Assembly (NCBI GenBank): GCA_030592575.1
Contig: JAUVIV010000004.1
Location: 1-52,083 of the forward strand
Source: a bacterium
Lineage (GTDB): Bacteria; Hydrothermota; UBA3073; JACQXS01
Length of the DNA stretch: 52,083 nucleotides
Direction of reading: 5' to 3'
Part shown: one piece after another, positions 40,876 through 48,971 of the stretch
How positions within the stretch are numbered: the first letter of the stretch is position 1
How the letters are laid out: every line of letters begins with the position of its first letter
Notes under the pieces: generated by a model
The model's input: the letters and a program-made list of their open reading frames with translations, nothing else
Told to the model about the DNA's origin: nothing
Database searches by the model: none
Made by a program: the position numbers and the translations under genes

Positions 40876-42555
40876 ATGAAAGAAAAAATAGGCGTATATG
40901 TATGTGAATGCGGGCCTAATATAGCCGACAATGTAGATATTGATAAGGTAATTGAAGTAATTTCTGCTCTTCCTGAAGTAGCGGTTGTTGAAAGACATAA
41001 GCTTATGTGTTCCGAAGATGGCAAAAAATTCCTCAAAGAAAGTATCCAAAAAAATGAATTAACACGTGTTGTAGTTGCTGCTTGCTCGCCTAAACAACAC
41101 GAAGCTACATTTATGAAAGTATGTGAGTCTGCAGGCATTAATCCTTATCTCTTTCAACTTACTAACATCCGTGAACAATGTGCTTGGATTATAGCCGATA
41201 AGGCAGAGGCTACTGAAAGAACGATTAGATATATAAGAGCGGCTCTCAGAAGAGTTCCTTACCAGAACGCTCTTGAAAAGAAAGAAATAGAAGCGAAGCC
41301 AGATGTTATTGTAATTGGTGGTGGTATTGCAGGACTTTCCGCAAGTTTGTTACTTGCTTGTGGGGATAGAAAAGTTTATTTGATTGAGAAAGCTAATACT
41401 TTAGGTGGAAAGGTAAAAGAATTAGACAAGCTTCTTCCACGGATGGAGTCAAGTTCTAATATCATATCTCAAAAAATAAAAGAAGTGGAGAATAATAAAG
41501 ATATTGAAGTTTATACTAATAGTGAAGTTACGGAGGTTTTAGGATTTCTTGGAAACTTTGTTGCAAAAGTGAAAACCAATGAAGATAAGGAACTTGAACT
41601 CAAGATTGGTGCAGTAGTAGTGGCTACTGGATTTGGGATGCTTGACATAAAACAGATTCCTCGTTATGGATATGGGAAATATGATAATGTCTATACTGCT
41701 CTGGAATTTGAAAAAATGAACACTGAAGGAAAAATTCTTCTGAAAAATGGTAAGTCTCCAAAATCTATTGGTATTATTCATTGCGTAGGGCGAGAAGAAA
41801 GAGGCTATTGTTCAGGAGTATGCTGTACGTATTGCCTTAAGTTTGCAAATTATATCAAATCTAAACTTCCTAATGCCAAAGTATTTGAATTTTATCAGGA
41901 ACTTTCCATTCCGGGTAAAGCGTATCAGAAATTTTATGAAGATACCAAAGCTAAGGGAGTTGATTTTATTCGTTCTCAAGATATTGAAATTACTGAGCAG
42001 AAGGGAACTTTAACGGTAAATTATAAAGCGGAAACTCAAACCCTTGAACCTCAAAATGTAGATATGATAGTTCTTGCTCCGGCAATTGAGCCAAATAGTG
42101 ATGCGGATAGAATTGCAGAGATGCTTAAAATTTCTCAGGGTGATGGCGGTTTTTTCCAAGAAGAGCATCCAAAACTTGCGCCTGTGAGCACGTCAATGGA
42201 AGGAATATTTATTGTAGGATGTGCACAGGGTCCAAGGAACATTCCGGAATCAATAGTTCAAGCACAGGCAGTAGCAGGAAAAATCTTTTCTTCGCTTATT
42301 CCAGGCAAGAAATTGGAGCCCGAAGTGAAGACTTCTGAAATTTTTGAAGCTCTTTGTATCGGATGTCAAGCTTGTCTTACGGTTTGTACTTATGGAGCTA
42401 TCTACTTTGATGAGATGAAAAGGGTGTGTGTTGTAAATGAAGTTTTATGCAGAGGATGTGGAAATTGTGTGGGAAGTTGTTTGTCAGGAGCTATATCAAC
42501 TAAACATTTTACTACGATACAACTCCATCAAGAAGTTGTAGAGGCATTGAGATGA
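40876..42555 (+). CDS. HdrA-like FAD iron-sulfur protein, long form
   Basis: I start this protein at ATG 40876, which gives the family N-terminus MKEKIGVYVCECGPNIAD. The 559 residues contain an HdrA N-domain (CSPKQHEATFMKV, GINPYLFQLTNIREQCAW), a FAD fold (GGGIAGLSASLL near 148), VVVATGFGMLD, IIHCVGREERGYC, and two C-terminal [4Fe-4S] motifs (CIGCQACLTVC near 494, CRGCGNCVGSC near 525). The C-x2-C cluster segment that follows the FAD fold in normal HdrA is replaced by PRMESSSN, so that cluster is missing. The stop overlaps the next gene (ATGA). It probably bifurcates or relays electrons with MvhD and the FrhB-like proteins. Confidence 0.85.
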   Translation: MKEKIGVYVCECGPNIADNVDIDKVIEVISALPEVAVVERHKLMCSEDGKKFLKESIQKNELTRVVVAACSPKQHEATFMKVCESAGINPYLFQLTNIREQCAWIIADKAEATERTIRYIRAALRRVPYQNALEKKEIEAKPDVIVIGGGIAGLSASLLLACGDRKVYLIEKANTLGGKVKELDKLLPRMESSSNIISQKIKEVENNKDIEVYTNSEVTEVLGFLGNFVAKVKTNEDKELELKIGAVVVATGFGMLDIKQIPRYGYGKYDNVYTALEFEKMNTEGKILLKNGKSPKSIGIIHCVGREERGYCSGVCCTYCLKFANYIKSKLPNAKVFEFYQELSIPGKAYQKFYEDTKAKGVDFIRSQDIEITEQKGTLTVNYKAETQTLEPQNVDMIVLAPAIEPNSDADRIAEMLKISQGDGGFFQEEHPKLAPVSTSMEGIFIVGCAQGPRNIPESIVQAQAVAGKIFSSLIPGKKLEPEVKTSEIFEALCIGCQACLTVCTYGAIYFDEMKRVCVVNEVLCRGCGNCVGSCLSGAISTKHFTTIQLHQEVVEALR

Positions 42556-43706
42556 AAGGTACAAAATTAAAAGTAACTAAAAGTGTAGAAAAAACGATTG
42601 TTAATTTCTTAGAAAAAGGATTGGACAAGAAGTGTTTTGATATAGTTCTAATACCTTTGAAAGTGCCTGCAGGGGATTCGTTTGCCTGGGTTTTAGTTCA
42701 AGATAAATCTTTACTTGCAGATGCAAATCCTCTTCCTCCCGTTATGACAGTTCAAGGGGCTAAAGCACTAAGCAGTGTGGCAAGAAAAGGTAAAATGAGC
42801 AAGAGAATTGCTGTTGTTATGAGACCGTGTGAGATAAGAGCAGTAATTGAGTTATCTAAGTCGAATCAAATAGATTTAGAAAATATATTACTTATCTCGA
42901 TTGATTGTCCAGGTGCGTTGCCTCTGAAAAATTATATTGAGAATCCTAAGGAAAGTGAGAATAAATTTAATGAGATTCTTCGCTCTGCTCAGAATGACAA
43001 AGGAACTCAGAATGACATACAGTGGGGAAATGAGTCAACTCGTCCTATTTGCCAGGTATGTGATAAGTTCACGGGTACGGATATTGGAGCTTGTCAATCG
43101 GATTTACATATAGGAATATTGGGAGTAAAAGATGGGAATATTTCGCTTATTCCGAATAGCAAAAAAGGGGAAGATATCTTAAATGAAATGAGTTTTCCTG
43201 TAGAAAAATTATCAAATAATTGGGAGAATAAAGTAAAAGAACTTGTAAAAGTCAGAAAAGAAAAAAGAGAAAAACTTCAAGAAGAATTAAAGCCCCAAAT
43301 TGTAGGATTAGATAATTTGCTTGAGACTTTTAGTACCTGTATAAATTGTCAGAATTGTCAGAATGTTTGTCCCGTTTGTTATTGCAGGCAGTGTTATTTT
43401 GAATCAGAGAAGATGAAGCTTACTTCAGATGACTATTTAATGAGAGCAGAAAGTAAAGGCGGTCTTGTATTTCCTCCTGATGCCTTGTTATTTCATATTG
43501 GACGAATGACACATATGAGTCTTTCTTGTATTGGATGCGGAGCGTGTGAAGATGCTTGTCCTATGTCTATCAAAGTAGCGCAAATATTCAGTTTTGTAGG
43601 TGATAAATCGCAGGAAGTATTTAATTATACTCCGGGTAAAAGTATTGAAGACGCTCTTCCATTGAAAGTTTTTGAGGAAGACGAATTCCATACAGTGGAA
43701 ACATAA
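42552..43706 (+). CDS. FrhB/FdhB-like Fe-S protein (copy 1), with inserted repeat
   Basis: This 384-residue protein belongs to the coenzyme F420 hydrogenase/dehydrogenase beta family (FrhB, FdhB). It has VVMRPCEIRAVIELSK and LISIDCPGA in the N-terminal part, then CINCQNCQNVCPVCYC (near 263) and CIGCGACEDACP (near 326), so two [4Fe-4S] clusters follow the flavin domain. The family moves electrons between a flavin and Fe-S chain or cofactor; without evidence of F420 here the acceptor is open. It overlaps HdrA by four bases. Residues about 141-155 are encoded by a dispersed repeat (42972-43017), absent from copy 2. Confidence 0.82.
   Translation: MKGTKLKVTKSVEKTIVNFLEKGLDKKCFDIVLIPLKVPAGDSFAWVLVQDKSLLADANPLPPVMTVQGAKALSSVARKGKMSKRIAVVMRPCEIRAVIELSKSNQIDLENILLISIDCPGALPLKNYIENPKESENKFNEILRSAQNDKGTQNDIQWGNESTRPICQVCDKFTGTDIGACQSDLHIGILGVKDGNISLIPNSKKGEDILNEMSFPVEKLSNNWENKVKELVKVRKEKREKLQEELKPQIVGLDNLLETFSTCINCQNCQNVCPVCYCRQCYFESEKMKLTSDDYLMRAESKGGLVFPPDALLFHIGRMTHMSLSCIGCGACEDACPMSIKVAQIFSFVGDKSQEVFNYTPGKSIEDALPLKVFEEDEFHTVET
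42972..43017 (+). repeat. Dispersed repeat inside a coding sequence
   Basis: GAGATTCTTCGCTCTGCTCAGAATGACA (two stretches of the element) then a second CTCAGAATGACA 18 bases later. It is the reverse complement of the TGTCATTCTGAG word at 11034. It stays in frame and codes for EILRSAQNDKGTQND, residues that do not align with the paralog at 43709. Confidence 0.75.
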
Positions 43707-43708
43707 AA

Positions 43709-44812
43709 ATGTCAAAAGTCTTAAAAATAAATAAAAGCGCAGAAGATGGTGTACGAGAACTTTTAAAGTTTCTTTTAGAGAGCGGAAAAGTTAAAGAAGT
43801 TTTCACACTTAAAAAGATAAATAGTAATAATGTAGTATCATACTCACTTATTACCAGAGCGGAGATGATTAAAGATGCTGTACCGCTTTTCCCTTTGATG
43901 CCTGCGAATGCCGGTAAATTGCTTTCCTCTCTTACATTAAAAAACCCTCTCTCCGAACCTATTGCAGTGGTCGTAAAGCCTTGTGAACTTAGAGCTTTTG
44001 TAGAGCTTGTAAAAATAAAACAAGGAAGTTTAGAGAACTTCTTATTTATATCATCTACTTGCCCCGGTGTGTATCCACTTGATATGGAAGTAAATGGGGA
44101 TTTGTCTAAAAAACTTCTTGAATATTGGGATACGGTTAAGAAAGGGAAAATCATTCCTGACATAAGACCTACCTGCAATGGATGTGAACACTTTTTACCT
44201 TATACTGCAGATATGGTAGTTTCCTTGATTGGTAAAAATACTGACAAGGAATGCGAAATATTTTTGACTACTAATAAAGGAGAAAAATTTGCAGAAGGAA
44301 TAGGAAAACTTGTAGAAGGAGAACTTGAAACACAAGAGATAGAAAGTTTACGCAATGAAAGAAAAATAGAAAAGAAAAAATTATTTGATGAAATTAAAAT
44401 TGAAAAGTTTGGATTATCCGGATTAATAGAAACATTTGGTAAGTGTATAGGTTGTCATGGATGTAGTCACATTTGTCCTATTTGTTACTGCATTTTATGT
44501 ACTTTCGAATCTTGTACTCATGAATTAGAGCCTTCTGCTTATGAATCAGAAATTGAGAAAAAAGGAGGTATGCGAATTCCTCCTAATACAGTATTCTATC
44601 ATATTGGAAGATTAGCTCATATAGGTATTTCCTGCGTTGGATGTGGTATGTGTACAGATGTATGTCCGGTAAATATACCGATTTCAACTATCTTTTTGAA
44701 AGTAAGTGAAGAAGTCCAGGATGTATTTAATTATATACCTGGAAAGAATATAGAAGAAGAGATTCCTCTTGTTAAATATGACAAAGAAGAACTTACTGAA
44801 GTAGAAGATTAA
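43709..44812 (+). CDS. FrhB/FdhB-like Fe-S protein (copy 2)
   Basis: The 367-residue paralog of the preceding gene has VVVKPCELRAFVELVKI and FISSTCPGVYP in the flavin part, CIGCHGCSHICPICYC (near 245) and CVGCGMCTDVCPVNIP (near 308) for two clusters, and the same ending (VFNYIPGKNIEEEIPLV). A CNGCEHFLPYTADMVVSLIG segment sits where copy 1 has CQVCDKFTGTDIGAC, so both probably bind a further metal or cluster there. It starts two bases after copy 1 and seven bases before MvhD copy 3. The two may form a heterodimer that replaces HdrB/HdrC. Confidence 0.85.
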   Translation: MSKVLKINKSAEDGVRELLKFLLESGKVKEVFTLKKINSNNVVSYSLITRAEMIKDAVPLFPLMPANAGKLLSSLTLKNPLSEPIAVVVKPCELRAFVELVKIKQGSLENFLFISSTCPGVYPLDMEVNGDLSKKLLEYWDTVKKGKIIPDIRPTCNGCEHFLPYTADMVVSLIGKNTDKECEIFLTTNKGEKFAEGIGKLVEGELETQEIESLRNERKIEKKKLFDEIKIEKFGLSGLIETFGKCIGCHGCSHICPICYCILCTFESCTHELEPSAYESEIEKKGGMRIPPNTVFYHIGRLAHIGISCVGCGMCTDVCPVNIPISTIFLKVSEEVQDVFNYIPGKNIEEEIPLVKYDKEELTEVED

Positions 44813-44819
44813 AAAGGGA

Positions 44820-45245
44820 ATGGAAGATAATTTCGAACCAAAGATAATAGGTTTCTTATGTAATTGGTGTACCTACGCCGGCGCTGATCTTGCTGGAACA
44901 AGTAGGATTCAATATCCACCTTCTATTGTGCCTATAAGGGTTATGTGCTCAAGTAGAGTAGATCCGCTTTTTGTTTTAACAGCATTTCTAAGGGGTGCGG
45001 ATGCGGTATTAGTTGCAGGATGTCATCCAGGAGATTGTCATTACCAAGATGGGAATTACTATACTCGTAGGAGATTTGCTTGCCTGAAAAAAATTTTTGA
45101 TTCATTGGGATTGGAATCGGACAGAATAAGACTTTCATGGATTAGTGCATCAGAGGGACCGAGGTTTGCAAAAGTAATTACAGAATACACAGAAACGACA
45201 AAAAAACTTGGCCCAAATTCTACCAAAAAGGAAATATTTTTGTAA
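44820..45245 (+). CDS. mvhD: MvhD/FlpD-type [2Fe-2S] electron-transfer subunit (copy 3)
   Basis: The 141-residue protein carries FLCNWCTYAGADLAGT, VMCSSRVDP and AGCHPGDCHYQDGNYYTRRR, as in the other two copies. It is the last gene of the HdrA-FrhB-FrhB-MvhD operon, seven bases after the second FrhB-like gene. Sequence is closer to copy 1 than to copy 2 in the N-terminal part (CNWCTYAGADLAGTSRIQY in both), so copies 1 and 3 may be the more recent duplicates or be subject to gene conversion. AAAAGGGA serves as ribosome site. Confidence 0.92.
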   Translation: MEDNFEPKIIGFLCNWCTYAGADLAGTSRIQYPPSIVPIRVMCSSRVDPLFVLTAFLRGADAVLVAGCHPGDCHYQDGNYYTRRRFACLKKIFDSLGLESDRIRLSWISASEGPRFAKVITEYTETTKKLGPNSTKKEIFL

Positions 45246-45480
45246 GCGTATGAATATTAGATACAAAAATAAGCAAAATATTAAGAAGCATTAGCCTTAA
45301 CCTATTTTTTTGACGTGCAGTGTTACGATTTTGAATTTTGTAATACGAGGAGGTGTGTTGTGGAGTAAAAGGGGAGGTAGAAGGGTGTGAGATTGTGAAG
45401 TTGAGGGGGTAGGTCGTGGATTGTGGTTAGTAAGAATAATAATTGCGATTAGAAAATTGCTCATGTGAAAGGAGGAAAAA
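45246..45480 (+). other. Upstream region of the metal-uptake operon (235 bases)
   Basis: It holds the NikR-like repeat described separately, a purine-rich GAGGAGG and GGGGAGG stretch at 45347-45400, and an excellent ribosome site (AAAGGAGG) before the receptor start. No gene is seen. Confidence 0.5.
45320..45346 (+). promoter_or_regulatory. NikR-like inverted repeat before the TonB receptor
   Basis: GTGTTA-N15-TAATAC (45320-45346) matches the half-sites of the repeat in front of nikR (GTGTTA-N16-TAATAC), with one base less spacing. A TTGACG (45310-45315) ten bases upstream may be a -35. It is 134 bases before the receptor start, so the operon may respond to nickel. Confidence 0.5.
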
Positions 45481-47328
45481 ATGTTTAAGAAATCTTTGTG
45501 TCTTATTGGTGTTAGCTTTTTCTTGGGATTTGTTCAAAATTCTTTTGGAATTAGTGGAGAGGAAAAATCAGATACATTAAAAACTTATCGTCTTGAAGAG
45601 GTTGTGGTAACTGCAACACGAAAAGAAAGAGCTATTAAGGATCTTTCTGCGACTGTGAGTATAATTAACAGAGATGAGATAGAGGCATCGAATGCCAACT
45701 CTTGTACGGATATTTTGAATACCCTGCCAGGGCTTTTTGTTCAAAAAACAGGAGCTTTTGGAAGAGCTGACGTAAGTATTAGAGGTATTGGCCAGAGAGG
45801 GAGAAGAATGATGGTGCTTGTTGACGGAAGACCTGTAAAAATGGGGCTTTTCGGTTGTACGGTTACCCATTCTCTTCCTTTGAATAATGTAGAACGAATC
45901 GAAGTGGTTAGAGGTCCTTTGTCGGTGCTTTATGGCTCAGATGCTCTTAGTGGAGTGATAAATATAATAACGAGAAAGCCCACGGAATCTCTAAAGACTA
46001 ATTATACCTTGTCTTACGGTGCTTTCAATACTTATATGCATCAAATCCAATCGGGTGGAACACAGGGTCCTTTGAATTTCTATGTTACAGCAGATAAGAG
46101 AAAAAGCAACGGACATTTACACAATTCTGCATACGATGGCAGTGATTATACTACTCGAATAGGATATGAAATTACTGATAAATTAGAAGTAAGTATTGGT
46201 GGTAAATATTTTGATGGTTATAAGGAAGAACCTCTTAAGGCAACTGACTCGGGTACTTTGGTTTCCGATGTATGGAATGATTACAAAAGAGGTGCAGTGG
46301 ATTTGACGATTGCCGGAAAACTAAGGAAATTAGATTGGTTTTGCAAGGGGTATCGTAATTTTGGTGAGCATAAATTTTCTGATGGTTGGAATTCCAGAGA
46401 TTTTACTAACGGTGCATTGATTAACGGTTCAAGAAAATTTTTTATTGGCAATGAATTAACTCTCGGAGCAGAATTTAGACAACAGGGAGGAGAAAATATC
46501 TCAACATCTAATGCCGAATGGAATAAATATGAATACGCAATCTTTTTCCATGATGAACAAACTATATTTAAGAAAGTCATTCTTACTTTTGGTGGAAGAT
46601 ATAATTGGGATGAAATTTTAGGTGAAGAAACCTGTCCGCAAGTAGGCTTGGTTATCCATCCTATCAAAGGTACTATTCTGCGAGGATTGCTCAATAAAGG
46701 ATTCAGGTCTCCTCAAATCAATGAATTATATATGTTTCCTCCATCTAATGAGGAACTTGAGCCGGAAAGAGTTTGGAACTACGAAGTAGGTATTAACCAA
46801 CAAATTATAAAGGGAGTAAATATAGATCTTGTTGGTTATCAAATGAAGGGGAATAATCTTATTCAGAAAGAGAAAAATTCTACTCCACCTCCAGGATATT
46901 TATTCCAAAATACAGGTGAATTTGAATTCAAGGGAATAGAGACAGGTATTAATATCCAAATTGGTAATAAGTTCAAAGGACGAGTTTATTATACTTATCT
47001 TGATTCAGGTGAAAAAACTGCTGGGAGACCGGGTAATAAAGTTGATATTTCCTTAAGGTATGCAAGAGAAAAACTTGCTTTTTCTCTTGGTGGTCAATAC
47101 ATTGCAGACTATTTTGCTGAAGATAGCTCAAAAGCACCTATTGATAATTATTTTATTGCTAATAGTAAGTTTAGTTATAAACTTCCTTTTGGTCTTGAGC
47201 CATTTTTTGCAGTTGACAATATCTTGAATACAGAGTATGAAGTTTATGCTGACCTTGCTGGCAGTGCTGCCGGTATTTATAAAATGCCTGAACGGACATG
47301 GACTACCGGTGTAAGTTTCAAATTCTAA
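45481..47328 (+). CDS. TonB-dependent outer-membrane receptor without carboxypeptidase-like domain (receptor 3)
   Basis: This 615-residue receptor has a signal peptide, a TonB box in YRLEEVVVTATR near residue 40, a plug (DLSATVSIINRDEIEA to GSDALSGVINIITRKP) and a 22-strand barrel ending WTTGVSFKF. It is shorter and more BtuB/CirA-like than receptors 1 and 2 and lacks their N-terminal repeat. It is followed by a ZnuABC-type transporter on the same strand with 63 bases between, and a NikR-like repeat lies upstream, so uptake of nickel (or another transition metal complex) is the leading reading. Zinc or cobalt chelates are alternatives. Confidence 0.9.
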   Translation: MFKKSLCLIGVSFFLGFVQNSFGISGEEKSDTLKTYRLEEVVVTATRKERAIKDLSATVSIINRDEIEASNANSCTDILNTLPGLFVQKTGAFGRADVSIRGIGQRGRRMMVLVDGRPVKMGLFGCTVTHSLPLNNVERIEVVRGPLSVLYGSDALSGVINIITRKPTESLKTNYTLSYGAFNTYMHQIQSGGTQGPLNFYVTADKRKSNGHLHNSAYDGSDYTTRIGYEITDKLEVSIGGKYFDGYKEEPLKATDSGTLVSDVWNDYKRGAVDLTIAGKLRKLDWFCKGYRNFGEHKFSDGWNSRDFTNGALINGSRKFFIGNELTLGAEFRQQGGENISTSNAEWNKYEYAIFFHDEQTIFKKVILTFGGRYNWDEILGEETCPQVGLVIHPIKGTILRGLLNKGFRSPQINELYMFPPSNEELEPERVWNYEVGINQQIIKGVNIDLVGYQMKGNNLIQKEKNSTPPPGYLFQNTGEFEFKGIETGINIQIGNKFKGRVYYTYLDSGEKTAGRPGNKVDISLRYAREKLAFSLGGQYIADYFAEDSSKAPIDNYFIANSKFSYKLPFGLEPFFAVDNILNTEYEVYADLAGSAAGIYKMPERTWTTGVSFKF

Positions 47329-47336
47329 ATGGTAAT

Positions 47337-47370
47337 GGGGGCGTAGCACTATGTGGTGCTATGCCCCTAC
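47337..47370. repeat. GTAGGGG-type hairpin repeat, longer variant
   Basis: GGGGCGTAGCAC (47338-47349) and GTGCTATGCCCC (47356-47367) pair over 12 bases with one G-T wobble and a 6-base loop, then TAC. It shares the CCCCTAC end with the 28-base copies. It lies between receptor 3 and the substrate-binding protein and could reduce downstream expression. Confidence 0.6.
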
Positions 47371-47391
47371 AAATCTTATTAAAGGGGGAAA

Positions 47392-48228
47392 ATGAGAAGA
47401 TTTATCCGTAGATGTTTTATGCTTATACCTTTTGTATTTTCTTTGTTTTTTACATCTCCACTCTGTATAATTGCAAGAAGTTCCCAAAATTTACCGACTA
47501 AGCATATAAAAATTGTTGTTACTACTTCAATGATTGGAAGTATAGTAAAGGCAATAGGAAAAGAGAGAGTTGAAGTTATTACTATAGTCTCGGCTGGAAT
47601 GTGTCCGGGACATTTCGATGTAAAACCGCAGGATATAGCAATTTCATCTGATGCGAATGCTCTATTAAGTCATGGTTTTGAGGGATGGGTAGAGAAACTT
47701 TTGAATTCTGTCGGGAACTCGGAGTTACTGGCAAAATCTATAAGCATTGAAGGGAATTGGATGGTTCCGAAAACCCATAAAAAAGCAGCAAAGAAAATTA
47801 TGAAAATATTGTGCGATATTAGTCCTCAAAATATAAATTGGTATGAGGAAAACCTGAGTTGTTATGAAAAAACGATTGATTCTACAACAGTGCAAATTCG
47901 AGAACTAACGAAAGACTTAAAAGATATAAAGGTTATTTGTGCTCAATATCAATCAGGGTTTCTTAATTGGCTTGGCTTTAAGGTAATTATTACTTATGGG
48001 AGACCTGAAGAATTGACGCCCAAAAAACTGGCAGAGATAATAAAAATAGCAAAGAAAGAGAAAGTGCAAATAGCAATTGATAATCTCCAAAGTGGAGCAG
48101 GTACCGGGCGATTAATTGCAGAAGAAATCGGAGCAAGTCATATAATTCTAACAAATTTTCCTTTAGGAGATTCTTATATTGTGGCGTTGAGAGAAAATGT
48201 AGATAAAATTATAAAAGCAAGTGAATGA
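47392..48228 (+). CDS. ZnuA/TroA-family metal-binding protein of an ABC transporter
   Basis: The 278-residue protein has an N-terminal signal (LIPFVFSLFFTSPLCIIARS) and the cluster A-I metal-binding fold: HIKIVVTTSMIGSIVKAIG, GMCPGHFDVKPQDIA with the first ligand histidine, LSHGFEGW, CAQYQSGFLNW and IAIDNLQSGAGTG. Some ligands differ from ZnuA: the second histidine loop is poor, and the third shows CAQYQ in place of histidine. This could change the metal from zinc. It overlaps the ATPase gene by four bases. Location beside receptor 3 and a possible NikR site suggests nickel. Confidence 0.82.
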   Translation: MRRFIRRCFMLIPFVFSLFFTSPLCIIARSSQNLPTKHIKIVVTTSMIGSIVKAIGKERVEVITIVSAGMCPGHFDVKPQDIAISSDANALLSHGFEGWVEKLLNSVGNSELLAKSISIEGNWMVPKTHKKAAKKIMKILCDISPQNINWYEENLSCYEKTIDSTTVQIRELTKDLKDIKVICAQYQSGFLNWLGFKVIITYGRPEELTPKKLAEIIKIAKKEKVQIAIDNLQSGAGTGRLIAEEIGASHIILTNFPLGDSYIVALRENVDKIIKASE

Positions 48229-48971
48229 ATAATATTGTAGAAATAAAAGATGTTACTATTTCTTATCGAGAAAATGTAGCCTTAAAGAACATAACCTTAA
48301 ATATAGAAAAAGGAACTTCATTGGCTATAATAGGTCCTAATGGTGCAGGAAAAACGACTCTTCTCACAGCTATTAATGGATTGGGAAATGTTCTTTCCGG
48401 CTCGGTTAAAGTTTTTGGTGTAGATATAACCTCTCAAACTCGCAAAAAAATAGGATATGTTCCTCAAAGTTCGGCAATAGATTCACGATCTCCTATTTCA
48501 GTGCGGGATGTTGTAATGATTGGGAGAGTGAGTAAAATTGGGCTATTTCGTCGTCCAAGTCGTGAAGACAAAGAGATTGTTGAATCTGTAATGGAGCTTG
48601 TTAGCATAAAAGAATTATCTGAAAAACCAATTGGGCATCTTTCGTGTGGTGAACAACAGAAAGTAGCTGTAGCTCGTGCTTTGGCACAACAGCCTGAGAT
48701 TATATTATTAGATGAGCCTACATCCAACTTAGACCTAAAATCTCAAAAGGAGATAATTGATTTGATAGACAAAGTATATAAAGAGAAAAAATTAACGATT
48801 GTGTTTGTAACTCATATATTAAGTCATATTCCGTCTTCATGTAAAGAGGCGGTATTGATGAAGAGAGGCAAAATCGTATGGTTTGGAGATATTGAAAAAG
48901 CATTAAATAAAGACTTACTTTCTGAACTTTATGATTGTCCGGTTGAGATAATAAAGAGGCAATATGCTTGA
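48225..48971 (+). CDS. ABC transporter ATPase (ZnuC-like)
   Basis: The 248-residue ATPase contains Walker A GPNGAGKTTLL (near residue 38), a Q-loop in VPQSS, the ABC signature LSCGEQQKVAVARA and Walker B IILLDEPTSNLDL, followed by the switch histidine in VFVTHIL. It powers the metal transporter. It shares a four-base ATGA overlap with the substrate-binding protein gene and eight bases with the permease gene, giving a compact three-gene unit. Confidence 0.95.
   Translation: MNNIVEIKDVTISYRENVALKNITLNIEKGTSLAIIGPNGAGKTTLLTAINGLGNVLSGSVKVFGVDITSQTRKKIGYVPQSSAIDSRSPISVRDVVMIGRVSKIGLFRRPSREDKEIVESVMELVSIKELSEKPIGHLSCGEQQKVAVARALAQQPEIILLDEPTSNLDLKSQKEIIDLIDKVYKEKKLTIVFVTHILSHIPSSCKEAVLMKRGKIVWFGDIEKALNKDLLSELYDCPVEIIKRQYA

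Noticed and set aside
42552-44812. Naming the FrhB-like proteins as F420 hydrogenase subunits
   Set aside because: The family is broad, and nothing in the window indicates F420. I kept the name FrhB/FdhB-like without an acceptor.
26308-45245. Calling the cluster a classic sHdr or HdrABC-MvhADG system
   Set aside because: No HdrB or HdrC (CCG-domain) gene is present in the window. Only the HdrA, MvhD and hydrogenase parts match.
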